Assembly: GCA_964436045.1 (NCBI GenBank)
Contig: CAYTBN010000019.1
Span: forward strand, 1-64,000
DNA: 64,000 bases
Direction of reading: 5' to 3'
DNA from: CAYTBN01 sp964436045
GTDB lineage: Bacteria; Myxococcota_A; UBA796; UBA9615; CAYRNR01
Shown here: piece after piece, positions 50,071-56,598 of the stretch
Layout of the letters: every line of letters starts with the position of its first letter
Position numbering within the stretch: position 1 is the first letter of the stretch
Program-made: the position numbers and the translations under genes
The notes under the pieces: generated by a model
Seen by the model: only the letters and a program-made list of their open reading frames with translations
What the model was told of the DNA's origin: nothing
Databases searched by the model: none

Positions 50071-51397
50071 CAGCCAGTTGAACGGGAAACGTTCGCTCGC
50101 CTCCTCGAAGCGCGTCAGGATCGCGTCGCCCTCCAGCTTCTCGTCGAAGGACGAGAGGCCGTTGATGGTGTCCCAGTAGGCGGCGTGGGCGGCGCCCGTC
50201 GAACTTCGCGGCGAACGCCTCCTCGGCGGCCGGCAGCGCGCGGCGTGACACCAACCGGGACAGGATGGGGGATTTTTCGTCCCCGGGCGGGGCCACCACC
50301 CGGCCCGGCACGTCCCGGCAGCCCTCGACGAAGTGTTCCACCAACGGGAAGTTGAGGCCGATGGCCGTCGAGCCGGAGAAGTACTGGAAGTTGCCGATGT
50401 CCGACGACGCCTGCAGCGTCCTCCAGCCGTAGTCGCTGTGGATCATGAAGCCGTCGTCCAGCAGCAGATCCAGCGAGCGGTCCAGGGACCGCAGTGCTCC
50501 GTGGGAGAACAGGGTCCGCTCGACGCCCTCTTCGTCCACCGCCGCCCGCGCGGCGTCGAAGAACGAGACAGCGACTGGCGCCATCGCCAGCTCCTCGTCG
50601 GCGATGGGAACGTAGATCCGCTCGGTGGAGAACAGGTACTCGTGGGGCGCGATCCGCTGCAGGGCGTCCTCGTCCCCCTTCCCGGCGGCGGTGATGATCT
50701 CGTCGAGCCGCTCGCCGAGGACCTTGCGGGCGTTGACCATGTCCTGGATCCGGGTGCGCACGTACTGCTCGCACCAGACACCCCCGCGGCGCATCAGCAA
50801 CATGAAGGGCAGCACGCACAGCATGTAGTTCGTGCGGATCAGCCGCAGGTCCGCGAGGGTCTCGACCTCGCCGCTCTCCAGATCGGTGAATCGGGACGGT
50901 TCGGTCGCGTCCAGCTGGCCCAGGCGCACTCGCACACCGGGCACCCGCAGGGTCGGGGAGGTCCGCAGCGCGTCCAGGGTCGCCCGGCTCAGGTCGGTGG
51001 CGAAGAACACCAGCCGATCCGCGTAGTCCAGCTTCTCGGCCGCGCACAGCTCGACGAACCGCCGCAGGAAGATGCGGGCGTGCTGACCGAGCCCCACCGC
51101 CAGCTCCATGACGCGGATCTCGGTCTCCAGTGTCCCCCCGGCGTCGGCGGCCTTGCAGCTGGCCAGCAGCGTCTCGGCGGTGGCGGTGGCCAGGTAGCCG
51201 TCGTTGGTCACGACGTTGGGCACCGCGTTGGTGGTGAAGGCCTGCAGCCCGCGCTGGTGCCAGTAGGCCTGTCCCAGGCGCCAGGCCAGCGAGCGCCAGG
51301 CCGGGACAAAATCCTCGACGACGGTGATGCCGTCGTCCGCCGACTCGCGCCAGCGATCCAGGTGACGGGAGGTCTTGGGGGTCGGTTCGTCGGTCAT
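49952..51397 (-). CDS. MidA-like SAM methyltransferase segment, N-terminal part of a frameshifted gene
   Basis: The first ~400 codons are a coherent protein resembling COG1565/MidA-type SAM-dependent methyltransferases: IRVMELAVGLGQHARIFLRRFVELCA (SAM-binding glycine loop), RLVFFATDLSRATLDAL, NYMLCVLPFMLLM, and GFMIHSDYGW. After about residue 400 (AAKFDG) the frame degenerates into Arg/Gly-rich shadow sequence (RRPRRLLGHHQRPL), while the +1 frame carries the TPR continuation. The ATG at 51397 has AAGGTGAG upstream. The intact product would couple a methyltransferase-like domain to TPR repeats; a target is unknown. Confidence 0.65.
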   Translation of the reverse strand: MTDEPTPKTSRHLDRWRESADDGITVVEDFVPAWRSLAWRLGQAYWHQRGLQAFTTNAVPNVVTNDGYLATATAETLLASCKAADAGGTLETEIRVMELAVGLGQHARIFLRRFVELCAAEKLDYADRLVFFATDLSRATLDALRTSPTLRVPGVRVRLGQLDATEPSRFTDLESGEVETLADLRLIRTNYMLCVLPFMLLMRRGGVWCEQYVRTRIQDMVNARKVLGERLDEIITAAGKGDEDALQRIAPHEYLFSTERIYVPIADEELAMAPVAVSFFDAARAAVDEEGVERTLFSHGALRSLDRSLDLLLDDGFMIHSDYGWRTLQASSDIGNFQYFSGSTAIGLNFPLVEHFVEGCRDVPGRVVAPPGDEKSPILSRLVSRRALPAAEEAFAAKFDGRRPRRLLGHHQRPLVLRREAGGRRDPDALRGGERTFPVQLAGAGPGGERGHLCRQEPVPGAETGHEGAGDLPGRLGGAVV

Positions 51398-51508
51398 CGC
51401 TCACCTTCGAATGGCTGAAGGTACCACGGGCTTCCCCCCGCCGCCGGGCCGCCGGTCGACTGTGTACCGGCCTTGGGATAGGCTGCCGCCGGGAGGACGG
51501 CGACACCG

Positions 51509-52024
51509 ATGGCTTCCAAGGAACACGCGACCGACGACGCGAACGGCACGACAACTGGCCCCACCCGCTGGGCCAACTTCGACGGCCTGCGCCTGCCGGT
51601 CCCCGCGGACTGGACCCCGGTGCCGCGCACCTCGCGCAGCAGCTCGCGGCTGCTGGAGATCCAGGTGGCGGACGAGACGTCGCTGCTCGTCCTGCCCCGG
51701 TTGAGCCCGGCGGCCCACGAGTGGTCCCTGTCGTCGTTCCTCACCGAGCTGATCGAGGGCCACGTGGTCGGCCGGGAGATCGTCCAGCGAGAGCCCGATC
51801 CCCCGATCCTGGGTCGCACCGACGAGGGTATCGACTTTGCCACCCAGCGCGCCATCTCCCGCAGCCCCCTGGGCGACCCGTGGTTCGCCACCTACTGGGT
51901 GCTCGTGGTGGACGAGACCAGCATCCAGTCGGTGATCGGCCTGTCCAATCGCCCGGAAGCCTTCGACGACCTGCTCGCGGCCATCGGCGACGTCATCGAT
52001 GGGGCGCAGTTCAGCGAGGTGTGA
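51509..52024 (+). CDS. Hypothetical protein
   Basis: 171 residues, not recognised. No signal peptide or membrane helix. After a polar N-terminus the sequence alternates strands and helices: WANFDGLRLPVPADWTPVP, RLLEIQVADETSLLVLPRL, FATYWVLVVDETSIQSVIGLSN, EAFDDLLAAIGDVIDGAQF. The 'LPVPADW' and 'I(D)FATQR' strands recall DcrB/PsbP-like domains that often begin with a 'f.lpvP..W' motif, but this is only a visual resemblance. GGGAGG lies 12 bases before ATG 51509. It is divergent from the methyltransferase-like gene. Confidence 0.6.
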   Translation: MASKEHATDDANGTTTGPTRWANFDGLRLPVPADWTPVPRTSRSSSRLLEIQVADETSLLVLPRLSPAAHEWSLSSFLTELIEGHVVGREIVQREPDPPILGRTDEGIDFATQRAISRSPLGDPWFATYWVLVVDETSIQSVIGLSNRPEAFDDLLAAIGDVIDGAQFSEV

Positions 52025-52039
52025 TCCCCGGGTCGGGGC

Positions 52040-52450
52040 TCAGTGGGTGTGCGTTTCTTCCTTGGCCTTACCGGGCGTTCCGCCCTTGGCCTTGGCCTTG
52101 GCCTTGCCCATGTCGACCTTCAGGTTCCACTTGCGGACGTCCTGGATGACCTTCCAGTCCTTGGAACCCTTCTTGACGTTGTGCTCGAACTTGACCGCCG
52201 GATCGAACTTGCCGACCACCAGCGTATTGACCAGCTCGAGGACCGGCTCGTAGGCGTAGGGTTCGACCCGGTTGCCCGCGTTCATGATCCGCACCGTGTC
52301 CTTGGTGTGGAAGGCGTTGACCCGCTGGCCGCGGGCGCTGCGCTTGCCCGGGGCGTAGACGTCGCCGTCACTGCCCCAGCGGGCGAACGCCTCGTTGCCC
52401 GGCGGTGCCGGCGCATCCTTGGGCCGATTCTGCGGCGCCAGGATGTACAT
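52040..52450 (-). CDS. Hypothetical protein, C-terminal part of a frameshifted gene
   Basis: 136 codons (from an internal ATG) of an unrecognised hydrophilic protein. It contains DMYILAPQNRPKDAPAP, FARWGSDGDVYAPGKRSARGQR, VEPYAYEPVLELVNTLVVGKFDPAVKFEHNVKKG and a low-complexity GKAKAKAKGG tail encoded by CCTTGG-type hexamers. The frame remains coherent upstream of 52450 (YGKGKFKDKQP) to about 52490. There it should join the frame that starts at 52637. A one-base shift near 52488-52495 separates them. No signal peptide; function unknown. Confidence 0.55.
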   Translation of the reverse strand: MYILAPQNRPKDAPAPPGNEAFARWGSDGDVYAPGKRSARGQRVNAFHTKDTVRIMNAGNRVEPYAYEPVLELVNTLVVGKFDPAVKFEHNVKKGSKDWKVIQDVRKWNLKVDMGKAKAKAKGGTPGKAKEETHTH

Positions 52451-52637
52451 GTCCGGCTGCTTGTCCTTGAACTTGCCCTTTCCATAGCTGCGGGTCCTTG
52501 AGGGGATCGACCAGCACGTCGGCCGCCGGCTCCGCGAGGGGATCCTGGTGCTCCGTATCGTTCTGGTCCTGGCCCTTGCGCATGGTGCCCGTGAGAGTCG
52601 CGCTCTTCAGACCGCCCTGGTCGTTCTCTCTCGCCAT
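52368..52637 (-). CDS. Hypothetical protein, N-terminal part of a frameshifted gene
   Basis: From ATG 52637 (GGAG nine bases upstream) about 48 codons look genuine: MARENDQGGLKSATLTGTMRK, then EHQDPLAEPAADVLVDPLKDP. After that the frame becomes shadow sequence of the other reading frame (QGQAAGHVHPGAAE). With one base skipped at about 52490 it continues as SYGKGKFKDKQPDMY into the downstream segment, giving ~198 residues in all. Not recognised. Confidence 0.4.
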   Translation of the reverse strand: MARENDQGGLKSATLTGTMRKGQDQNDTEHQDPLAEPAADVLVDPLKDPQLWKGQVQGQAAGHVHPGAAESAQGCAGTAGQRGVRPLGQ

Positions 52638-52743
52638 CGATGGATCTCCGCGAGCCCAGGTTATGGGGGCCCACACCGATGCTCCCGGACAACGGTTCGC
52701 CCGTCAACGCGGATCCGGGCGCACGGGGGTGCGCGCCCGGCAT

Positions 52744-52760
52744 TTGTTGCGGCGCAACAA
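52744..52760. repeat. Perfect palindromic hairpin
   Basis: TTGTTGC-GGC-GCAACAA: a 7-bp perfect inverted repeat with a 3-base centre. Its AT-rich ends stand out in this GC-rich region, so it could be a dimeric regulator operator or an RNA hairpin. It lies about 110 bases upstream of the gene that starts at 52637 on the minus strand. Confidence 0.55.
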
Positions 52761-52844
52761 GCCCGGCGGGGCCCTTTTCGACCGGCGCTGGTCCACGGCC
52801 GTCAGCTGCAGTTGGCTTGCGGTAGCCCCGAGATGGCCTCGAGA

Positions 52845-52865
52845 ACTCGGAGGAGTGCTCCGAGT
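52845..52865. repeat. Perfect 8-bp inverted repeat
   Basis: ACTCGGAG, GAGTG loop, CTCCGAGT. A clean 8-bp stem with a 5-base loop and no T-run on either side. Confidence 0.5.
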
Positions 52866-52922
52866 GATGGGTAGGAGGGAAAGGAACTCCGAGGTCCCGG
52901 ATAGTCCTGAGTCCCAGCTTCC

Positions 52923-52964
52923 CCTCCCACCTCCTACCTCCCACCTCCTACCTCCCACCTCCTG
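52923..52964. repeat. 14-bp pyrimidine tandem repeat, three copies
   Basis: Three adjacent copies of CCTCCCACCTCCTA (the last ending G), within a ~60-base almost pure pyrimidine tract. A purine-rich stretch ~50 bases upstream (GGGTAGGAGGGAAAGG) is partly complementary. Confidence 0.75.
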
Positions 52965-53058
52965 CCTCTTACCAATCACCCCGAACACACACCCGAGTCT
53001 TCGAGGCCATCTCCGCACCCGCGTCCCGGCGCCGCCGGCGTCCTCGGAGCCGGTCCGA

Positions 53059-53241
53059 GGCCGCCCGATCAGGGCAGCTGGGGGGGGTCTCCGCGCAGCG
53101 TAAAACCGCTCGACGGCACGATAGAAGGAGAGAACTGCCGACAGCCGCTCTCGGGAACATGGGTACGTGTCAGACTGGAGGTCTCGTGCCGTCGAGCGAC
53201 CCCGCGGAGCGGAGACCCCTCCCAGCTGCCCCAGGGCGGCC
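53059..53241. repeat. ~183-bp imperfect palindromic element
   Basis: The left arm 53059-53121 and right arm 53184-53241 are inverted copies around a 62-base centre. Matching blocks, outer to inner, are: GGCCGCCC with GGGCGGCC; GGGCAGCTGG plus a G-run with the C-run plus CCAGCTGCCC; GGGGTCTCCGC with GCGGAGACCCC; and a perfect 15-mer CGCTCGACGGCACGA with TCGTGCCGTCGAGCG. Only two short stretches mismatch. It could be a MITE-like element, a REP-type palindrome or a long-hairpin RNA gene. The 7-mer GGAGCCG occurs just outside both ends. Confidence 0.75.
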
Positions 53242-53285
53242 GGAGCCGAACTCGCGTCCTACCCCCTCCGGAGTCGGCGAACCCG

Positions 53286-53549
53286 CTACGCGTACTTGCC
53301 GGTCAATCGCTCGACCAGCGCCACGTAGGCCTTCTTGGCCTGCTCGCGGCCCGTGCCCTTCTTGCCGGCCCAGGCGTCGTGCTTGGCGCGACCCTTGAAG
53401 TCCATCATGCCGGGCCGCTTGCCGGTCACGTCGCCGGCGGAGCCCTGCTTGAACAGGGCGTACAGCTCCAGCAGCTCCATGTTGTCCGGGCGTCTGGTCA
53501 GGGTCTTGATTCGGGCCTGGGCATCGGCAAAGGTCTCGTCCAGCGACAC
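53286..53549 (-). CDS. Acyl-CoA-binding protein (ACBP)
   Basis: 87 residues, the canonical ACBP size. The family pattern is complete: FADAQARIKTLTRRPDNMELLELYALFKQGSAGDV, then RPGMMDFKGRAKHDAWAGKKGTGREQAKKAYVALVERLTGKYA. This includes the Tyr/Lys residues (LYALFKQ, the KGRAKHDAW block) that bind the CoA phosphate and adenine. ACBPs buffer and deliver long-chain acyl-CoA; they are mainly eukaryotic and sporadic in bacteria. GTG start at 53549 with GGAGG four to five bases upstream. It lies next to the palindromic element and divergent from the desulfurase gene. Confidence 0.92.
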   Translation of the reverse strand: MSLDETFADAQARIKTLTRRPDNMELLELYALFKQGSAGDVTGKRPGMMDFKGRAKHDAWAGKKGTGREQAKKAYVALVERLTGKYA

Positions 53550-53693
53550 GGTTCCTCCAGCGGTTCGCGGCCAGCTCCAAGCAGGGGCGCGGGCAGATTT
53601 TCTCCAGTGTACACCGCGGTGGATCGAGCCGTGCTAGGGTCCACCGGTCCGGGTGTCGGGCCGGGCACGATCAAACCGAACGAGGGCGACTCG

Positions 53694-54872
53694 ATGGACT
53701 TGCCGAATCTCACGGACGGATTCATCTACCTGGACAACGCCTCGACGGTGTACCCCAAGCCCGTCGAGGTGCTGGACGGCACCCTCGAGATCTACAAGCG
53801 CTGCGGGGTGAATCCCGGTCGCTCGGGCTACGACCTGTGCCTGGTCGGCGGCGATCTGGTGCAGGCCACCCGCCAGGAGTTGACCGATTTCTTCGGCGGC
53901 ACGGACCCCAGCCGCCTCTGCTTCGCCTACAACGGGTCCGAGGCACTCAACATCCTGATCTACGGAATGGTCTCCCAGGGCGACCACGTGATCTCGACGG
54001 CGGTCGAGCACAACTCGGTGATCCGGCCGCTGAACCATCTGATGCGGGACGGCGTGGCCGAGGTGGAGTACGTACCCGTGGACGGGGACGGCCGGGTCGA
54101 CCCCGGGGAGATCGCCCGCCGCTTCAAGCCCAACACCGCGCTGGTGGTGGTCAACCACGGCTCCAACGTGATCGGCGCCATCCAGCCGCTGGCGGAGATC
54201 GGGCGGATCTGCCACGAGCGAGATGCGCTGCTGTTGGTCGACACCGCCCAGACAGCCGGTGTCGTACCGATCCACGTCCAGGAGATGGGCATCGACGCGC
54301 TGGCCTTCACCGGCCACAAGTCGCTGCTGGCGCCCACCGGCATCGGCGGGTTGTACGTGGCCGACGGGGTCGATGTGAACATCACCCGCGCCGGCGGCAC
54401 GGGCGTCAAGTCGGCGCACCCCTATCAGCTCGAGGAGTACCCCTTTCGGCTGGAGATCGGCACCGGCAACGTGCTGGGAATCATCGGCCTGCATCTGGCC
54501 CAGCAGTACATCCGCGAGAAGGGGCTGGAGACCATCTACACCCACGAGATGGAGATCTTCGCCCACCTCCAGAGCGGATTGGACCGCGTCGAGGGTGTGA
54601 CCCTCCACGGGACGAAGCAGCTGACCCACCGGCTGCCCGTGCTCAGCCTGACCGTCGACGGCTGGGATCCCTCGGACGTGGGCACCCTGCTGGACGCCGA
54701 TCACAACATCGCCTGCCGCACTGGCCTGCAGTGTGCGCCGCTGATCCACGACCAGATGGGTACCTCGCCGCGGGGTACGGTCCGGCTCAGCGTCGGGCCG
54801 ATGAACACCATGGAACACGCGGAGCGAGCCATCGAGGCGGTCGCCTCGGTCGCAGAGATGCGGCGAAAGTAG
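53694..54872 (+). CDS. Cysteine desulfurase-family class V aminotransferase
   Basis: 392 residues. YLDNASTVYPKPVEV, GVNPGRSGYDLCL and YNGSEALNILIYG open the fold. The PLP cofactor is held by Asp183 (LLVDTAQTAG) and Lys209 (FTGHKSLLAPTGIGG). The C-terminal CRTGLQCAPLIHDQMGT places Cys347 where the catalytic persulfide cysteine of the RxGxxCA motif belongs, and RLSVGPMNTMEHAERAIEAV ends the protein. The closest match in pattern is the TIGR01977 'cysteine desulfurase family protein' group, rather than IscS or SufS proper. No iscU/suf genes are nearby. GAGGG lies seven bases before ATG 53694. Confidence 0.85.
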   Translation: MDLPNLTDGFIYLDNASTVYPKPVEVLDGTLEIYKRCGVNPGRSGYDLCLVGGDLVQATRQELTDFFGGTDPSRLCFAYNGSEALNILIYGMVSQGDHVISTAVEHNSVIRPLNHLMRDGVAEVEYVPVDGDGRVDPGEIARRFKPNTALVVVNHGSNVIGAIQPLAEIGRICHERDALLLVDTAQTAGVVPIHVQEMGIDALAFTGHKSLLAPTGIGGLYVADGVDVNITRAGGTGVKSAHPYQLEEYPFRLEIGTGNVLGIIGLHLAQQYIREKGLETIYTHEMEIFAHLQSGLDRVEGVTLHGTKQLTHRLPVLSLTVDGWDPSDVGTLLDADHNIACRTGLQCAPLIHDQMGTSPRGTVRLSVGPMNTMEHAERAIEAVASVAEMRRK

Positions 54873-54881
54873 CCGCGACGG

Positions 54882-56474
54882 TCAGCGGACGAGCAGATCG
54901 GGGATCCGCTCGGCCCGCCGCCGGAAGTCCTCCAGCAACACCTCGACCGCGTGCTGACGCCACGGGGGGTACAGCAAGGTCATGGTCGAGACCGACAGGG
55001 TCGACGAGCTGAACGACTCCGACGCCGCGCCGATCAGCTCCAGGATCTCCGCCGCACTCTGGAAGCGGTCCTCGGGGTCCTTGGCCGTGGCGCGGCTGAC
55101 CAGCAACGCCAGATCCTCCGGCACGTCGGGCCGCACCCGGCGGATGTCGGGCAGATCGAGCTGCACCTGCTGGACCAGGACGCTCTTGTCCGACCCCCGG
55201 AACGGCGTCTTGCCGGCCAGCATCTTGTAGCCGACGATACCCAGGGCGTAGATGTCCGACCGCCCGTCCAGGGCCTGGCCGAGGATCTGCTCGGGCGCCA
55301 TGTAGGCCGGCGTACCCGTCACCGAGTCCGTGTTCTCCTCGTCTTCCTCGGCCTCGTCGTCCATGGAGGACTCGCCCTCCCGGTGGACCGCGATGCCGAA
55401 GTCGGTCAGCTTCACCCGCCCCTCGGGGGTGATCATGATGTTGGACGGCTTGATGTCGCGGTGGACCACGCCCCGCGAGTGAGCGAAGTTCAGCGCCGAG
55501 GCCACCTGGCGCAGGATGTCCCGGGCCTGATCCCCCTCGCAGCGGCCCTGGTTGCTGATGAAGCGCTCCAGGTTCACCCCGGCCAGCTTCTCCATGATGA
55601 TGAACAGGGTGGCGAAGGCCTCCTCGGTGTCCAGCACCTCGACGATGTTGGGGTGGCTGAGGGTGGCCAGGATCCGCGCCTCGCGGCGGAACTGCTCGAT
55701 GAAATGGGGGCGGCAGACCAGCTCGTGGGAGAGCATCTTGATCGCCACCGGCCGCTCCAGCGACGGGTGCAGCCCCTCGTAGACCGTCGACATTCCACCC
55801 TGACCGAGCTCGCCCACCAGCCGGTACTTGCCCACCTGGTCGATCTGGCCCGACTCCACCAGCCGCTTGCCCAGGATCGTGGTCAGCAGCCTCGCCACCG
55901 CCGGCTCCTGGCCGATGAGGTCGTAGACCGCGTCCTTGTCCACCTTCAAACACAGACAGTCGGTACGGGCGATCACGTCGGTGAACCGCGGGTCCCCGGT
56001 CAGCAGCGCCATCTCGCCCAGGATCTGCCCTGGCCCCAGCGTCACCGAGAACGTGCCCCGCCCCCGGGCCTGCACCGGGATCTCCACCTCGCCGCTGGCC
56101 AGCACGTACATGCAGTCGCCGGGATCGCCCCGCTGGATCACCTTGGCGCCGCCCTCGAACCGGACCTGGACGATGCGCTCGGCGAGCTTGTCGATCAAGC
56201 CCCGATCCAGGTCGCCGAAGACCTCCATGCTGCGCAGCATCTCCGGCACCGAACCGACGACGAAGCCGGGCGAGTGGCGCCCGCCCGCCGTGTCCGGCGG
56301 CGGCGACCAGCGAGAGGTGTCCGAGGAGGTGGAGAGCTGGGTGTTCGTCTTGCCGACGCCGGTGGTCTCGCGGGCCTCGGTGGTCGACGACGTGCGGTCA
56401 GCGGACTTGCGGGCGGCTGTGCTGGGTTCCGTGGAATCGGTCGTGACCGGTCCCGGGTCGCGATCGCGGGTCAT
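54882..56474 (-). CDS. Cytosolic Ser/Thr kinase with N-terminal cNMP-binding domain
   Basis: 530 residues. A Ser/Thr-rich disordered N-terminus (1-70) is followed by a Crp-type cyclic-nucleotide-binding domain (~85-200: VFGDLDRGLIDKLAERIV, then GAKVIQRGDPGDCMYVLASGEVEI, PGQILGEMALLTGDPRFTDVIA). A full Ser/Thr kinase domain follows (~215-475): GQGGMS (224-229), Lys246, HRD (338-340), DFG (358-360), GTPAYMAPEQ. The activation loop carries an acidic insert (MDDEAEEDEE, 371-380). No membrane segment. cNMP control of kinase output is suggested by domain order only. ATG 56474 has GAGG six bases upstream. It is convergent with the desulfurase gene (9 bases). Confidence 0.88.
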   Translation of the reverse strand: MTRDRDPGPVTTDSTEPSTAARKSADRTSSTTEARETTGVGKTNTQLSTSSDTSRWSPPPDTAGGRHSPGFVVGSVPEMLRSMEVFGDLDRGLIDKLAERIVQVRFEGGAKVIQRGDPGDCMYVLASGEVEIPVQARGRGTFSVTLGPGQILGEMALLTGDPRFTDVIARTDCLCLKVDKDAVYDLIGQEPAVARLLTTILGKRLVESGQIDQVGKYRLVGELGQGGMSTVYEGLHPSLERPVAIKMLSHELVCRPHFIEQFRREARILATLSHPNIVEVLDTEEAFATLFIIMEKLAGVNLERFISNQGRCEGDQARDILRQVASALNFAHSRGVVHRDIKPSNIMITPEGRVKLTDFGIAVHREGESSMDDEAEEDEENTDSVTGTPAYMAPEQILGQALDGRSDIYALGIVGYKMLAGKTPFRGSDKSVLVQQVQLDLPDIRRVRPDVPEDLALLVSRATAKDPEDRFQSAAEILELIGAASESFSSSTLSVSTMTLLYPPWRQHAVEVLLEDFRRRAERIPDLLVR

Positions 56475-56598
56475 CGTGTACCTCGCCGAATCGTCACCCG
56501 CTTCGCGGGCGCGCCCCGGCCGCTCCCTTGTCCGCAGCATGGCAGGGGGTCAGGTGATGCGCAAGTCCCCCGGGGGGCAGGTTACCCACGCCGTTCCT

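Larger units (their letters stand above)
52638..53285. other. Gene-free, structure-rich interval
   Basis: 648 bases with no convincing gene on either strand. It holds two short perfect hairpins (52744-52760, 52845-52865), a 14-base pyrimidine tandem repeat (52923-52964) and a ~183-base imperfect palindrome (53059-53241). No transposase fragment is visible. Confidence 0.6.
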
